From JAUZQZ01 sp964492105 (GTDB taxonomy: Bacteria > Pseudomonadota > Zetaproteobacteria > Mariprofundales > Mariprofundaceae), in NCBI GenBank assembly GCA_964492105.1, contig CAZBJB010000005.1:1-43612 (forward strand): 43,612 nucleotides of DNA, written 5' to 3'. A program made the translations under genes and the position numbers. The notes beneath the pieces are model-generated. The model did no database searches. It had not been told where the DNA came from and worked only from the letters and a program-made list of their open reading frames with translations. Shown here piece by piece: positions 7,992-17,583 of the stretch (positions within the stretch are counted from its first letter, which is position 1; the number at the start of each line of letters is the position of its first letter).

Positions 7992-8764
7992 ATTCGGCTC
8001 ATATCAAGAAGATACCAGCTGAGTAAACCAGATCCCCACAGCAACCAGATCATCCCCGATATCGCGAGATAGGGGCCAAAGGGAATGTGTGTGTATGCGT
8101 GTTTGCGTGCCAGCAACAAATACAGACCACCCATGACCGTACCACATACCGATGAAAAAAAGATCACAAGAGGAAGCGCCTGCCAGCCCAAAAAAGCGCC
8201 CAGCATGGCCAGCAGCTTGAAATCACCGTAACCCATACCTTCTCGACCGGTCAACAGGAAAAATATTTTAGCAACCAGCCAGAACACGCCGTAACCCGCC
8301 ACGGCACCCATCACGCTATCCATCAGATGCCCCGTGGCCATGCTAAAAATGATACCTATACCGATACCCGGCAAGGTAACCATATCGGGGAGCAGGCCTG
8401 TCTCCAGATCAATCCACGTCAACACCCATAGCATTGTACCGAGAGTCAAGGCTATCATCAGCTCCAAACCCCAGCCAAAATGCCATGCCATATATCCCCA
8501 TGTCAGTCCCATGCACAACTCCAGCAAGGGATAGCGTGCGGATATAGCGACCCCGCAGTAACGGCAATGTCCCCGTAACGCCAGCCATGAGATCAGTGGA
8601 ATATTCTCAAACCATACGATCCCGTGGCTACAGGATGGACAACGGCTACCGGGTGTGATAATGGACTCGCCCCTTGGCAGGCGATACACCAGTACGTTCG
8701 CAAAACTGCCAAAGATCAATCCCGACAACACGCACACGCCCACGAGCAGAGGCATGGGAATCAC
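7988..8764 (-). CDS. pilD: Type IV prepilin peptidase / N-methyltransferase
   Basis: A 258-residue polytopic inner-membrane aspartyl protease (A24 family) that cleaves the leader from type IV pilins and pseudopilins and methylates the new N-terminus. Seen are an N-terminal membrane segment, the four-cysteine zinc-like motif CPSCSHG...CRYCG at about 42-73, and the two catalytic aspartates in TWIDLETGLLPD and GYGDFK (GxGD type). About eight hydrophobic segments are present. It overlaps pilR (upstream) and coaE (downstream) by 4 bp each. It may also serve a type II secretion system if the genome has one. Confidence 0.95.
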   Translation of the reverse strand: MIPMPLLVGVCVLSGLIFGSFANVLVYRLPRGESIITPGSRCPSCSHGIVWFENIPLISWLALRGHCRYCGVAISARYPLLELCMGLTWGYMAWHFGWGLELMIALTLGTMLWVLTWIDLETGLLPDMVTLPGIGIGIIFSMATGHLMDSVMGAVAGYGVFWLVAKIFFLLTGREGMGYGDFKLLAMLGAFLGWQALPLVIFFSSVCGTVMGGLYLLLARKHAYTHIPFGPYLAISGMIWLLWGSGLLSWYLLDMSRI

Positions 8765-10173
8765 GATATTTTCAGCCCCAGCTTACGCAAACGATAACGT
8801 AATGAACGAAAGCTGATGCCAAGCAGCTCCGAGGCCCTGGTAATATTGCCATGACTTTCGTCTAACGCCTGCCGCACAAGACGGCGTTCCATACCGCCCA
8901 GTACATCATCCAGATTCACATCATCTTCCTGTAACTGCCGCAAAGACAATTCTTTTTCCAGTGTTTCCTCCGTTTGCAATTCATCCAGAATAGACGAGGG
9001 GAGCAGAGAGCCATCCGCGAGCGCAATCATTCGCTGCAAGATGTTCTCCAACTCACGGACATTGCCATGCAAAGGAAAGCTGACCAATTTTTCCATTGCA
9101 TCCGGCGCCAGACGCAGACGTCTATCTCCCTGAGACCAACCTGCCAGCAGGTGATCCACCAGCAGGGGAATATCCTCCCGGCGTTGCCGCAAGGGCGGCA
9201 TATGTACCGGAACCACATTCAGGCGATAAAACAGATCTTGACGAAAACGACCATTTTTAACATCCGCCGCCAGGTCACGGTTGGTTGCGGCAACGATGCG
9301 AAGATCGATCTTCCTTTCTTCTTCCGCACCGACACGTCGTACCCGATAATCCTGAAGTGTACGCAACAGTTTGACCTGGATAGCCGGAGGCATATCCCCA
9401 ATTTCATCAAGAAACAAGGTGCCGCCATTCGCTGACTCCATCAAACCAACACGATCGCCATCAGCGCCTGTGAATGCCCCGCGGATATGACCGAACAGTT
9501 CAGATTCGAACAGTTCAAGAGGGATCGCACCACAATGCACCGGTACAAAACGACCGGAACTTCTGCTGGAATGCGCGTGGACGAAACGGGCAGCAACATC
9601 CTTTCCCGTGCCGGACTCACCGGAAATCAACACGGTAAAATCCCTTCTGGCCGCACGCAAAAGCCGTTCCCGAACGCGCCGCATGGCAATGGATTGTCCG
9701 ATTAGACCTTCATTCTCCGTCCCTTGCCGCCTTTTGTCTCCCGCCTCTCCCCTTCTGTTCCCGATTTTTTTTCTCCGACTTCCGTTCCCTGTCCCCCTGT
9801 TTTGTTCGATATCCGCCAACGCACATTCCACAGCCCGGGCGAGATCCTTCCCGGAGACCGGTTTGGTCAGATAATCGAAGGCCCCCAGCTTCAACGCTTC
9901 CACCGCGGTTTCGGCACTGGCATACGCGGTCACAAGCAATACGCGAGCCTCCGGTTGTTCACGCACGCTCATTTGCACCACATCCAAACCCGCATCCCTG
10001 CCTTCCATGCGCAGATCGGTCAATACGACATCGAAACGATCCCGTGTTAACGCCATCCTAGCCTCATCGGAGCCGTTGCAGGAAGTCACTTCATGGCCTT
10101 TTCCTTCCAGTCCAAGCGCCATGATGTGACGGGCATTCCTGTCATCTTCAACCAATAATACGTTGGCCAACAT
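8761..10173 (-). CDS. pilR: Type IV pilus response regulator, sigma-54 activator
   Basis: A 470-residue NtrC-type regulator that activates sigma-54 promoters, classically pilA. An N-terminal receiver domain with the phospho-acceptor aspartate in VVLTDLRM is followed by a polar, low-complexity linker. The AAA+ domain has Walker A GESGTGKD, the sigma-54-contacting GAFTGA loop and NGGTLFLDEIGDMP. A Fis-type helix-turn-helix ends the protein (NITRASELLGISFRSLRYRL). The ATG chosen begins the receiver domain (MLANVLLVEDD) behind AAGGAGG, although the spacing is short. It overlaps the end of pilS by 26 bp. No pilA lies in this window. Confidence 0.93.
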   Translation of the reverse strand: MLANVLLVEDDRNARHIMALGLEGKGHEVTSCNGSDEARMALTRDRFDVVLTDLRMEGRDAGLDVVQMSVREQPEARVLLVTAYASAETAVEALKLGAFDYLTKPVSGKDLARAVECALADIEQNRGTGNGSRRKKIGNRRGEAGDKRRQGTENEGLIGQSIAMRRVRERLLRAARRDFTVLISGESGTGKDVAARFVHAHSSRSSGRFVPVHCGAIPLELFESELFGHIRGAFTGADGDRVGLMESANGGTLFLDEIGDMPPAIQVKLLRTLQDYRVRRVGAEEERKIDLRIVAATNRDLAADVKNGRFRQDLFYRLNVVPVHMPPLRQRREDIPLLVDHLLAGWSQGDRRLRLAPDAMEKLVSFPLHGNVRELENILQRMIALADGSLLPSSILDELQTEETLEKELSLRQLQEDDVNLDDVLGGMERRLVRQALDESHGNITRASELLGISFRSLRYRLRKLGLKIS

Positions 10174-11758
10174 CCCCTCCTTCGGACATATCCCCCGATA
10201 CATGGATCGCCCCGCGCACCGTGAACAGGGCACCTTTTTTTTCACCCTGTTCTTCTACGTCATCCACCGAAATTTTCCAGCCATTGGACTGACATACCTG
10301 CCACGCCGTAGCCAACCCCAATCCCGCACCATCCGGTTTGCCGCTGACAAAGGGTTCGAACAGATGTTTCTTCATAGCCTCGGGCACGCCGCCACCGGCA
10401 TCGATCACCTCAAGTTTCCATTTTCCATGATCCGCCATATCAAAACGAACACAAACACTAGCCACCTCCGGACTTGCGCGCACCGCGTTACGTAACAGAT
10501 TATCGAGAACCAGTCGTAAGTGATCGGTGTCAATTTCGATCTCATCGGCTGTGCAATCCAGATGGATATCCATATTGCCATGTGCATCAACCTGCCTGAT
10601 CGCGGCATGGATAACCTCTGATATGACGGCACGTTCGGGTTTGGGATATAAGGGTTGCGCATAATCCAGCATATCCGATACCAGGTGATCGAGACGCTGC
10701 ACTTCCTCCCTCATGATTTGCCCTACTGCTCCGCGTTCATGGCTCTGTCCATCCGCCAGAATCTCAACGGCTTGTCCAATACTTTGCAAGGGGTTACGAA
10801 TTTCATGCGCCAGCATGGCCGCCATGCGTCCCATGGCCACTAACCCTTCCTGAGCCGCCAGTTTCTGTTCAAGATGACGAATGTCCGTAATATCCACCAC
10901 GGATAATAGCCACTTGGCCTGATCATCGCCCATCGGCATTTGCGTTGCCATGATGAGTAATATTTGCCCCCGCCTTTCGTATTCACATCTACACGTTCGT
11001 CTGCTTCCATCTTCAAAAAAACGTTGCAGTTGCACAGGCAAATGTATCATCCGGGATAAACGCTTTCCCCTGATATCAACACCTTCGGCCAACATGAAAC
11101 ACGCGGCCCTGTTACAGTCCGATATGTAACATGCTCCATCCAGAATAAGTACACCGTCATGCATGGTTTCCATCACCTGACTATGCAGTGTTTTCAGCTT
11201 TCGATGCAGACGGACCGCAAGCGATCCCTCCACGACCAGGCGCTGTTGACGGCGCGCAATATAACTCATGATGCCACCCACGAGCAGGAAAGCGGATACC
11301 TGCATCAACACAATCAGTGACTCATTGACGGAAATCACCTGCTGCTCATACCACGCAGCCAGATAGATGCTGGCCAGATAACAACCACTTGCGGTAAGCG
11401 CTACTGTAAGCGCCAGCATAGCCTGTGTCTGAGTTCCAGCCGCAATAATGAGCAGGCCAAACAACAGAGCGAAGGGACTATCCAGCCCACCCGTGACGAA
11501 TACCAGAACCGATACCAGCAACATATCACCCAGCAGCTGGAATCCAATCTGGACGTTGCGAGAAACACGGGTGTTTGTCAGCAGCCACTGCACCAAAAGC
11601 AACTGCGTTTGAAGCAGCGCCGCGGTAACCAGCATGCCACTTTGTACCCTGGGTAACGGATAAAAATAAGAGAAGGCCACAATGAGCAATAGCAGTGCTG
11701 CAATAATGCATCTGGCAGCAAGCAGGTGTTTTATCTGAAAGCCGGTTTCACTGTTCAT
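10148..11758 (-). CDS. pilS: Type IV pilus sensor histidine kinase
   Basis: A 536-residue membrane sensor kinase, partner of PilR. The N-terminal ~180 residues hold about six hydrophobic segments (for example IIAALLLLIVAFSYFY and VTAALLQTQLLLVQWLL). A PAS-like segment at about 190-290 follows, then the phospho-acceptor H box LAHEIRNPLQSIGQAVEIL and an HATPase domain with N box DNLLRNAVRAS and G boxes IDAGGGVPE and GKPDGAGLGLA. In Pseudomonas, PilS senses pilin in the membrane and tunes pilA transcription through PilR; the same role is inferred here from its place between pilC and pilR. Confidence 0.93.
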   Translation of the reverse strand: MNSETGFQIKHLLAARCIIAALLLLIVAFSYFYPLPRVQSGMLVTAALLQTQLLLVQWLLTNTRVSRNVQIGFQLLGDMLLVSVLVFVTGGLDSPFALLFGLLIIAAGTQTQAMLALTVALTASGCYLASIYLAAWYEQQVISVNESLIVLMQVSAFLLVGGIMSYIARRQQRLVVEGSLAVRLHRKLKTLHSQVMETMHDGVLILDGACYISDCNRAACFMLAEGVDIRGKRLSRMIHLPVQLQRFFEDGSRRTCRCEYERRGQILLIMATQMPMGDDQAKWLLSVVDITDIRHLEQKLAAQEGLVAMGRMAAMLAHEIRNPLQSIGQAVEILADGQSHERGAVGQIMREEVQRLDHLVSDMLDYAQPLYPKPERAVISEVIHAAIRQVDAHGNMDIHLDCTADEIEIDTDHLRLVLDNLLRNAVRASPEVASVCVRFDMADHGKWKLEVIDAGGGVPEAMKKHLFEPFVSGKPDGAGLGLATAWQVCQSNGWKISVDDVEEQGEKKGALFTVRGAIHVSGDMSEGGDVGQRIIG

Positions 11759-11761
11759 GTC

Positions 11762-11809
11762 CGGTTATGAACCTAGCTGCGGGACAACGTTCATGAATCG
11801 TCCAGGTTA
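11762..11809. repeat. Remnant of a family B repeat end
   Basis: The short pilC-pilS gap contains GTTCATGAATCGTCCAGG, similar to a family B terminus. It ends at the pilC stop codon. The match is short, so this is tentative. Confidence 0.3.
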
Positions 11810-13000
11810 AATCACCGAAGCCATATCAAAGATGGGCAAATACATGGAAATCACCAGTCCGCCAATCACGACACCCAGGATCGCCATAATAAGGGGCTCC
11901 ATCAATGCGGTCATATTATCCACCGCGGTATCCACTTCTTCCTCATAAAAATCGGCAATCTTGGCCAGCATATCCTCCAGACAGCCCGTCTCTTCGCCAA
12001 TGCCAATCATTTGCGTCACCATGATCGGGAAAATACCGCCCTTCTCAAGCGGGACGGTTAGCGACTGCCCCTGGCTGATGGATTCCCTGGCTGCAAGCAC
12101 AGCTTCTTCAATAATCGCATTACCAGCCGTTTCCGCCACGGTATTCATGGCCTCCATGATGGGTACGCCGGCTGCGGCCAGCGTGGAAAACGTCCGGCAG
12201 AACCGGGCAACGGCCCCCTTGCGCAGCACATTACCAAGGACGGGAATATTCAGTAATATGTTATCAATTCGGTAGCGCCCTTTCGTCGTCCTGTAGAAAT
12301 GACGAATACCGAACACCAGCGCAACGGGAGCACCCACCACCACATACCAGTATGTTACAAAAACGTGGGAAATCGCCAGGGTAATCCTGGTCGGAGCAGG
12401 AAGTTCCGCGCCAAAACTCGAAAACATGTCAGCAAATACCGGAATCACGAAAATCATTAAAATTGACGTAACAATGAACGCAACCGTGATAATGGCCACC
12501 GGATAGACCATCGCCGATTTGATCTTGGATTTGAGAGATAGCGCTTTTTCCTTATAGCTGCAAATCCTGAGCAGAATGGTATCCAGTATGCCGCCCTGTT
12601 CACCGGCTTCGACCAGCGAACAGGTCAGCCGATCGAAGTGCCTGGGGAAACGGCGCATGGTTTCTCCCAGGGGGGCGCCGTCTTCCAGCCCGTTGCGTAC
12701 ATCCTTCAACAACTGGATCATGGTCTTATTGTCCATGCCACGCTCAGCCAGTCCAAAACACTGAACCAGAGGAACGCCTGCATTGATCATGGTTGAAAGC
12801 TGGCGAAAAAATATTGTGATATCCTTTTCCGTCACCCTTTCAGAAAAAATGGAAATTTCAATCGGCTTCTTTTTGATCTTGATATCGACCATGCCCTGCC
12901 GTCGTAAGGTGGCCATCGCAATATCACGGTTGGCCACCTCCATTTCACCGGAACGCTCCTGACCCGTCCGAGTCTTTCCACGCCAGCGATACGTGGCCAT
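11807..13000 (-). CDS. pilC: Type IV pilus inner-membrane platform protein
   Basis: A 397-residue polytopic protein of the GspF/PilC family that couples the PilB/PilT motors to pilus assembly. Two T2SF repeats are visible, each with a cytoplasmic helical part (FFRQLSTMINAGVPLVQCF; FCRTFSTLAAAGVPIMEAM) and the EAGEQGG / GIGEETG motif. Each is followed by membrane segments (VYPVAIITVAFIVTSILMIF; MAILGVVIGGLVISMYLPIF). Length and ending (LPIFDMASVI) are typical. It is separated from pilB by about 170 bp containing a large imperfect palindrome. Confidence 0.96.
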   Translation of the reverse strand: MATYRWRGKTRTGQERSGEMEVANRDIAMATLRRQGMVDIKIKKKPIEISIFSERVTEKDITIFFRQLSTMINAGVPLVQCFGLAERGMDNKTMIQLLKDVRNGLEDGAPLGETMRRFPRHFDRLTCSLVEAGEQGGILDTILLRICSYKEKALSLKSKIKSAMVYPVAIITVAFIVTSILMIFVIPVFADMFSSFGAELPAPTRITLAISHVFVTYWYVVVGAPVALVFGIRHFYRTTKGRYRIDNILLNIPVLGNVLRKGAVARFCRTFSTLAAAGVPIMEAMNTVAETAGNAIIEEAVLAARESISQGQSLTVPLEKGGIFPIMVTQMIGIGEETGCLEDMLAKIADFYEEEVDTAVDNMTALMEPLIMAILGVVIGGLVISMYLPIFDMASVI

Positions 13001-13035
13001 TAGTGCTGCCCTTCACACACAGGCCGCACCACAGC

Positions 13036-13150
13036 GAGTCATCCGGCGGTCATATGCAAGGCGCGCTTTCACAGCAAGGAGTTGCTCCCCTGCAAGAAAG
13101 CACAACCCGCCTTGGTCTGACACGTGTGCAAGGGTGTCGTGGCATGACTC
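13036..13150. repeat. Large imperfect palindrome between pilB and pilC
   Basis: The gap is bracketed by GAGTCAT and ATGACTC. Its centre forms a nested hairpin: AAGGCG with CGCCTT, GCTTTC with GAAAGC, GCA with TGC, and GGAG with CTCC around a TTG loop. It could fold in pilBC mRNA and lower pilC relative to pilB, or be a decayed palindromic repeat unrelated to families A-D. No promoter-like or coding signal is evident. Confidence 0.55.
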
Positions 13151-13166
13151 GTGTTAAAGGACAGCA

Positions 13167-14861
13167 CTAGTCCACCACCGTAACCCTTAAACATTCCTCA
13201 AAAGAAACGACCCCCCCTTTCACCTTGGATAAGGCTGCCGTACGCAATGTGTTGACACCCTTACCGACTGCAATCTCGTTAATCCTATCTGTATTCGCGC
13301 CTGCATATACAGCATCCCGGATTTCCGGAAACACCGGCATCACCTGATAAATACCGATTCGACCCTTGTAGCCTGTGCCATTACATGCGGGACATCCTTT
13401 ACCCTGTCTGGGATGGAAATGTTTGACGTCACCCTCCGGAACACCGGCATCAATCAGCGCCGCGTGTGGAATCTCAACGGATTCCACGCATTCCGTGCAA
13501 ATGCGTCTGGCCAGACGTTGCGCCGAAACCAGGTTGACTGCGGATCCCACAAGAAAGTTCTCTATCCCCATATTCGCAAGACGACTCATGGCGGATGGCG
13601 CATCATTGGTATGCAGGGTGGCCAGCACCAGATGGCCAGTGAGCGCCGCCTTGATCCCAATGGTAGCCGTTTCATGGTCACGGATCTCGCCAATCATGAT
13701 GATATCCGGATCCTGCCTGAGAAAAGAGCGCAAGACATTGGGAAAATCAAGACCAATATACGAATTTACATTCACCTGGTTAATGCCCATGAAATTGAAC
13801 TCCACCGGATTTTCCGCGGTGGAGATGTTCACATCCGGTTGATTCAGTTCAGACACCGCCGAATACAGACTCACCGTCTTGCCCGATCCTGTCGGGCCGG
13901 TCACCAGCACCATGCCGTAGGGCTGGTGAATCGCTTCCTTGAACCAGCGCAGTGATTGTGCGCCATAACCCAGCTTGCTCATATCCAGTTGCAGGCTGGA
14001 AGGATCCAGCAAACGCAATACGACCTTCTCTCCAAACAGGGTCGGTAACACGGAAACACGGAAATCCACCGTCTTTGCTCTGGATAAACGCAACTTGATG
14101 CGACCATCCTGCGGCAACCTCCGTTCTGAAATGTCCAGCCGCGCCAGGATCTTGATACGAGACACAATAGCGTCACGCATCTTCATCGGTAGCCGCATGA
14201 TTTCATATAACATTCCATCAATACGGTAACGCGCTCGCAATGTTTTCTCGTACGGCTCAATATGAATGTCCGACGCTCCCTGTTTGATCGCATCCAGTAA
14301 AATGAGATTTACCAACTTGACGACCGGGGCCGCTTTTGTCTCCGTTTCCAGTGTATGATCATCAATCTCCATCTCAGTGGTATCCACCACTTCCATGTCA
14401 TTGGCATCCATTTCGGACATCAAATCATCCAGGTATTTTTCGGCGCCTCCACCCTCCAGGTGTTGCAGCAACTGCTCTTCAGGAACAATCACCACGTCTA
14501 CCTGACAGCCACTGATAAAGGCGATCTCATCCAGGGCATTGATATCATAAGGGTCAGCCACGGCCAGCGTAAGTACATTGCCCGCCCGTTTGATCGGCAA
14601 GACCATATTCTTTCGCAGGACATCCCTGGAAATCTTGGTCAGGTTTTTAGGCACCTGAATGGCTTCCAGATCGACAACGGGACGGCCAAAACTTCTGGCA
14701 ATAAAGTTGGTGATTTCCTCTTCGGAAAAAAGGTTCTGCCTGACTAACTGTGATATCAGTGTATCACCTTCAGTATTCATCGCACGTATCACGGGATCCA
14801 ATTGTTCACGGGTAATGCGTTTCTGACGCAGTAGAATATCAGCCAGTCGTGTGGACTTCAT
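13167..14861 (-). CDS. pilB: Type IV pilus extension ATPase
   Basis: A 564-residue GspE/PilB secretion ATPase driving pilus extension from the cytoplasmic face. It has an N-terminal MshEN-type domain (LADILLRQKRITREQLD; SFGRPVVDLEAIQVP), then the ATPase core with Walker A GPTGSGKT, Asp box, Walker B DPDIIMIGEIRD and His box HLVLATLHTND. A tetracysteine zinc site follows (CTECVES...CPACNGTGYKGR). The start with GAGAAGGTGT just upstream gives the usual N-terminus and overlaps the aroE end by 23 bp. The retraction ATPase PilT is not in this window. Confidence 0.95.
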   Translation of the reverse strand: MKSTRLADILLRQKRITREQLDPVIRAMNTEGDTLISQLVRQNLFSEEEITNFIARSFGRPVVDLEAIQVPKNLTKISRDVLRKNMVLPIKRAGNVLTLAVADPYDINALDEIAFISGCQVDVVIVPEEQLLQHLEGGGAEKYLDDLMSEMDANDMEVVDTTEMEIDDHTLETETKAAPVVKLVNLILLDAIKQGASDIHIEPYEKTLRARYRIDGMLYEIMRLPMKMRDAIVSRIKILARLDISERRLPQDGRIKLRLSRAKTVDFRVSVLPTLFGEKVVLRLLDPSSLQLDMSKLGYGAQSLRWFKEAIHQPYGMVLVTGPTGSGKTVSLYSAVSELNQPDVNISTAENPVEFNFMGINQVNVNSYIGLDFPNVLRSFLRQDPDIIMIGEIRDHETATIGIKAALTGHLVLATLHTNDAPSAMSRLANMGIENFLVGSAVNLVSAQRLARRICTECVESVEIPHAALIDAGVPEGDVKHFHPRQGKGCPACNGTGYKGRIGIYQVMPVFPEIRDAVYAGANTDRINEIAVGKGVNTLRTAALSKVKGGVVSFEECLRVTVVD

Positions 14862-15744
14862 ACACCTTCTCCCATCCTGGAAGGTCGGCGGGTTCTCTGC
14901 CAAGCCTTGCCTCCAGCCAGCGCAGCACGGTTATGCGGGTGGGTTCAATCCTGTGCCAATAACAAAAAGATGATACGCCCTGTGCCAACAGCATAGGTAG
15001 CCCGTCCATCGCCTTGCATCCGGCTTGTTCCGCCGCGCATACAAACGCAGTATGGCCATTTTGCGCATAAACCGCATCCAGCACTACGCCGTCCCCTGAC
15101 AGGCGGAATGGAGAATGATCCCCTTTCCCTCCCAAACCGATGCTGGTCGTATTGACCGTCAGCGCAACCCGATCACATGTCGCGGAAACAGCGGCTTGCT
15201 TCCATGCCACCGTGGCAACAGCCAGCTCCGGATAAACATCGCCGGCATGCCTGATGAAGGCGTGCAACCGACCCTCGCTACGATTGCAGATACTGACTTT
15301 CCTGACCCGTTCCCGCGCCAGGGCATGCAACACCGCCCGTGCGCTTCCACCCGCGCCAAACATGAGCACCTCAGTGCCGCTAACCTCCATTTTCATGCCA
15401 TGCAACACATCACGGAACCCTCGCCAATCGGTATTGGTTCCCCGCCATCCGGCCGCATGCCGTTTGATTGTATTCACGGCACCAATACACATCGCATCAG
15501 CATCGGCTTCAACCTGTCCCAACACTGCTTCCTTGTGGGGAACGGTTACATTGATCCCTTCAACACCCGCGGCCCAGAGCCCCCCTAATGCTCTGACCAC
15601 ATCACACTCCCTGACACAAAATGGCGCATAGATGGCATCAATGCCAGCCTGTTCGAGAAAGTAGTTCTGAAATACAGGTGATAACGAATGCGACACAGGA
15701 TTTCCAATGATTCCAAACACTTTCGTGTTTCCGCTCATGCTCAT
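14839..15744 (-). CDS. aroE: Shikimate dehydrogenase
   Basis: A 301-residue NADP-dependent enzyme reducing 3-dehydroshikimate to shikimate in aromatic amino acid synthesis. Substrate-binding GNPVSHSLSP, the catalytic lysine in NVTVPHKEAV, GTNTDWRGF, the cofactor loop GAGGSARAV and NTTSIGL are all present. Slightly longer than E. coli AroE (272) because of extra residues at the C-terminus. The ATG overlaps the glmS stop (ATGA); a second ATG 6 nt later is equally possible. Codons 1-20 lie where Tn7 would insert downstream of glmS. Confidence 0.95.
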   Translation of the reverse strand: MSMSGNTKVFGIIGNPVSHSLSPVFQNYFLEQAGIDAIYAPFCVRECDVVRALGGLWAAGVEGINVTVPHKEAVLGQVEADADAMCIGAVNTIKRHAAGWRGTNTDWRGFRDVLHGMKMEVSGTEVLMFGAGGSARAVLHALARERVRKVSICNRSEGRLHAFIRHAGDVYPELAVATVAWKQAAVSATCDRVALTVNTTSIGLGGKGDHSPFRLSGDGVVLDAVYAQNGHTAFVCAAEQAGCKAMDGLPMLLAQGVSSFCYWHRIEPTRITVLRWLEARLGREPADLPGWEKVYEVHTTG

Positions 15745-15776
15745 TCGACGGTCACGGACTTGGCCAGATTACGTGG
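15741..15776 (-). other. Potential attTn7 recognition segment at the glmS end
   Basis: The last codons of glmS (GTDVDQPRNLAKSVTVE) are identical at protein level to E. coli, where TnsD binds and Tn7 inserts about 25 bp past the stop. Here that point falls inside aroE, which overlaps the glmS stop. The site is unoccupied in this window. Confidence 0.4.
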
Positions 15777-17567
15777 CTGATCAACATCCGTTCCTTTTAT
15801 GCATGCTACGTAATAAGCTAGCAGTTGCAGGGGAATCGCTGCATATAACGGTGTGGTAAAATAGTCGCCTTCCGGCAAGCCAATGACCGCATCCACACCC
15901 GCCGGCCAGTCTTCCCGAGGCAAATCCGTCAGCAGAATCACCTTGGCCCCGCGCGCCTGGACTTCCCGCAGATTGGACAACACCTTCTGCAAATGGTACT
16001 GGCGGGGCGCCAATACCACGACGGGAAGATGGGCATCGATCAGCGCGATGGGTCCATGTTTCATCTCGCCCGCCGCATATCCTTCCGCGTGTAAATACGA
16101 TATTTCCTTTAACTTCAAGGCGCCTTCCAGGGCCAATGGATAACATGGGCCGCGTCCGAGAAACAGCGATCCGTGAACGGATTCAAACAATCGGGCAAGT
16201 TCCGATACCTGCCGCGACTGCTGAAGCAGTACGTTCATACCGGACACCACATCCCGCATAGCGGCAAGATGGCCATCAAACACATCATCCGTCATCGCAC
16301 CGCAATCGTGTGCCAGTTTGAGTGCAAACAGGGCCAGAACGGCCAGTTGCGCGGTATAGGCCTTGGTGGAGGCAACCCCGACCTCCGGTCCGGCCAGCAA
16401 GTGAATGACGCCATCCGACTCCCTTGCCAGCGAGGAAAACGGCACGTTGCACAACGCCAGCGTGGGGTTGTCCGGCGTATGGGATTTGAACAGGCGCAAG
16501 GCTTCCAGTGTGTCCGCGGTTTCCCCCGACTGAGACAAGGTAATCAGCCATGTATCCGGCCCAATAACAGGATTGCGGTAGCGGTACTCGCTGGCGACAT
16601 CCACTTCAACGGATATTTGCAGAAATCGTTCCAACCAGTAGCGCGCCGTTAATGCGGCATGATAGGATGTTCCGCAGGCAACCATGACGATACGGGGCGG
16701 CAACGTGACCGTATCCAGCAAGGGTGCATCGGGGAAGATAATTCGATGCTTGCCGACGTAAGCCCGCAGAATTTCCGCCAGCACATGCGGTTGCTCGTAA
16801 ATCTCCTTTTCCATGTAGTGAGAAAAACCGTCTTTACCGGATACCCGCACCCCTGACGGCATACTCCGCCAGGTGCGCCGCACTTCGTTTCCTCGCATAT
16901 TCCATATCTGACAGCGATTGAGGGTAATACACCCGACATCCCCTTCCTCAAGGTAGATCAGTTCTTTCGCCATGTCGGACAGGGCCAGCGCATCGGAGGC
17001 TGCATACACGGCATGCCCGTCCCGTCCCAACAACAATGGACTGCCACGGCGCGCAAACCACAAGCGCTTTTCATCCCGTTCCATGATAGCCACAATGGCG
17101 TAGGCGCCATCCAGTCGATCTACGGTGGCCCTCCATGCAGCCTCAGCACTTTTTTTTGTATCCAGATATCCGGAGAGCAACCATGGAATCACTTCACTGT
17201 CCGTCTGGGATCGGAATCTTACCCCGTCCTTGTACAATTGCCGCCGAAGTTCTTCATGGTTTTCAATGATGCCGTTATGTACGACCGCTACATCCTTGCC
17301 AAGATGCGGATGAGCATTCTCCCTGGTCGGGGCGCCGTGTGTCGCCCAACGGGTATGGCCAATCCCGATGAACCCCGCCAGGGCATGTTCAGCCAGATTA
17401 TGTTCCAGGTGAACCAGCTTTCCTGATTCCTTCCTGCACTCCAGGCCATCGGATCCCCGGATACAGACGCCCGCACTGTCATAGCCGCGGTACTCCATGC
17501 GTGCAAGACCACGCATGAGCTGATCCTGGACGTGATCGCGGCCCGCCATCCCGATAATACCACACAT
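15741..17567 (-). CDS. glmS: Glutamine-fructose-6-phosphate aminotransferase (isomerizing)
   Basis: A 608-residue enzyme making glucosamine-6-phosphate, the first step to UDP-GlcNAc for peptidoglycan and lipopolysaccharide. The N-terminal glutaminase starts MCGIIGMAG, with Cys2 as the nucleophile, then MEYRGYDSAG and GHTRWATHG. The linker and two SIS domains (ACGTSYHAAL; SQSGETADTLEAL; VASTKAYTAQ) follow, and the C-terminus is KGTDVDQPRNLAKSVTVE. Only this ATG places Cys2 correctly, and it lies 16 nt behind the glmU stop. GlmU and GlmS act in the same pathway. The C-terminal codons match the conserved TnsD target of Tn7. Confidence 0.97.
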   Translation of the reverse strand: MCGIIGMAGRDHVQDQLMRGLARMEYRGYDSAGVCIRGSDGLECRKESGKLVHLEHNLAEHALAGFIGIGHTRWATHGAPTRENAHPHLGKDVAVVHNGIIENHEELRRQLYKDGVRFRSQTDSEVIPWLLSGYLDTKKSAEAAWRATVDRLDGAYAIVAIMERDEKRLWFARRGSPLLLGRDGHAVYAASDALALSDMAKELIYLEEGDVGCITLNRCQIWNMRGNEVRRTWRSMPSGVRVSGKDGFSHYMEKEIYEQPHVLAEILRAYVGKHRIIFPDAPLLDTVTLPPRIVMVACGTSYHAALTARYWLERFLQISVEVDVASEYRYRNPVIGPDTWLITLSQSGETADTLEALRLFKSHTPDNPTLALCNVPFSSLARESDGVIHLLAGPEVGVASTKAYTAQLAVLALFALKLAHDCGAMTDDVFDGHLAAMRDVVSGMNVLLQQSRQVSELARLFESVHGSLFLGRGPCYPLALEGALKLKEISYLHAEGYAAGEMKHGPIALIDAHLPVVVLAPRQYHLQKVLSNLREVQARGAKVILLTDLPREDWPAGVDAVIGLPEGDYFTTPLYAAIPLQLLAYYVACIKGTDVDQPRNLAKSVTVE

Positions 17568-17583
17568 CAGATTGATCGACGCA

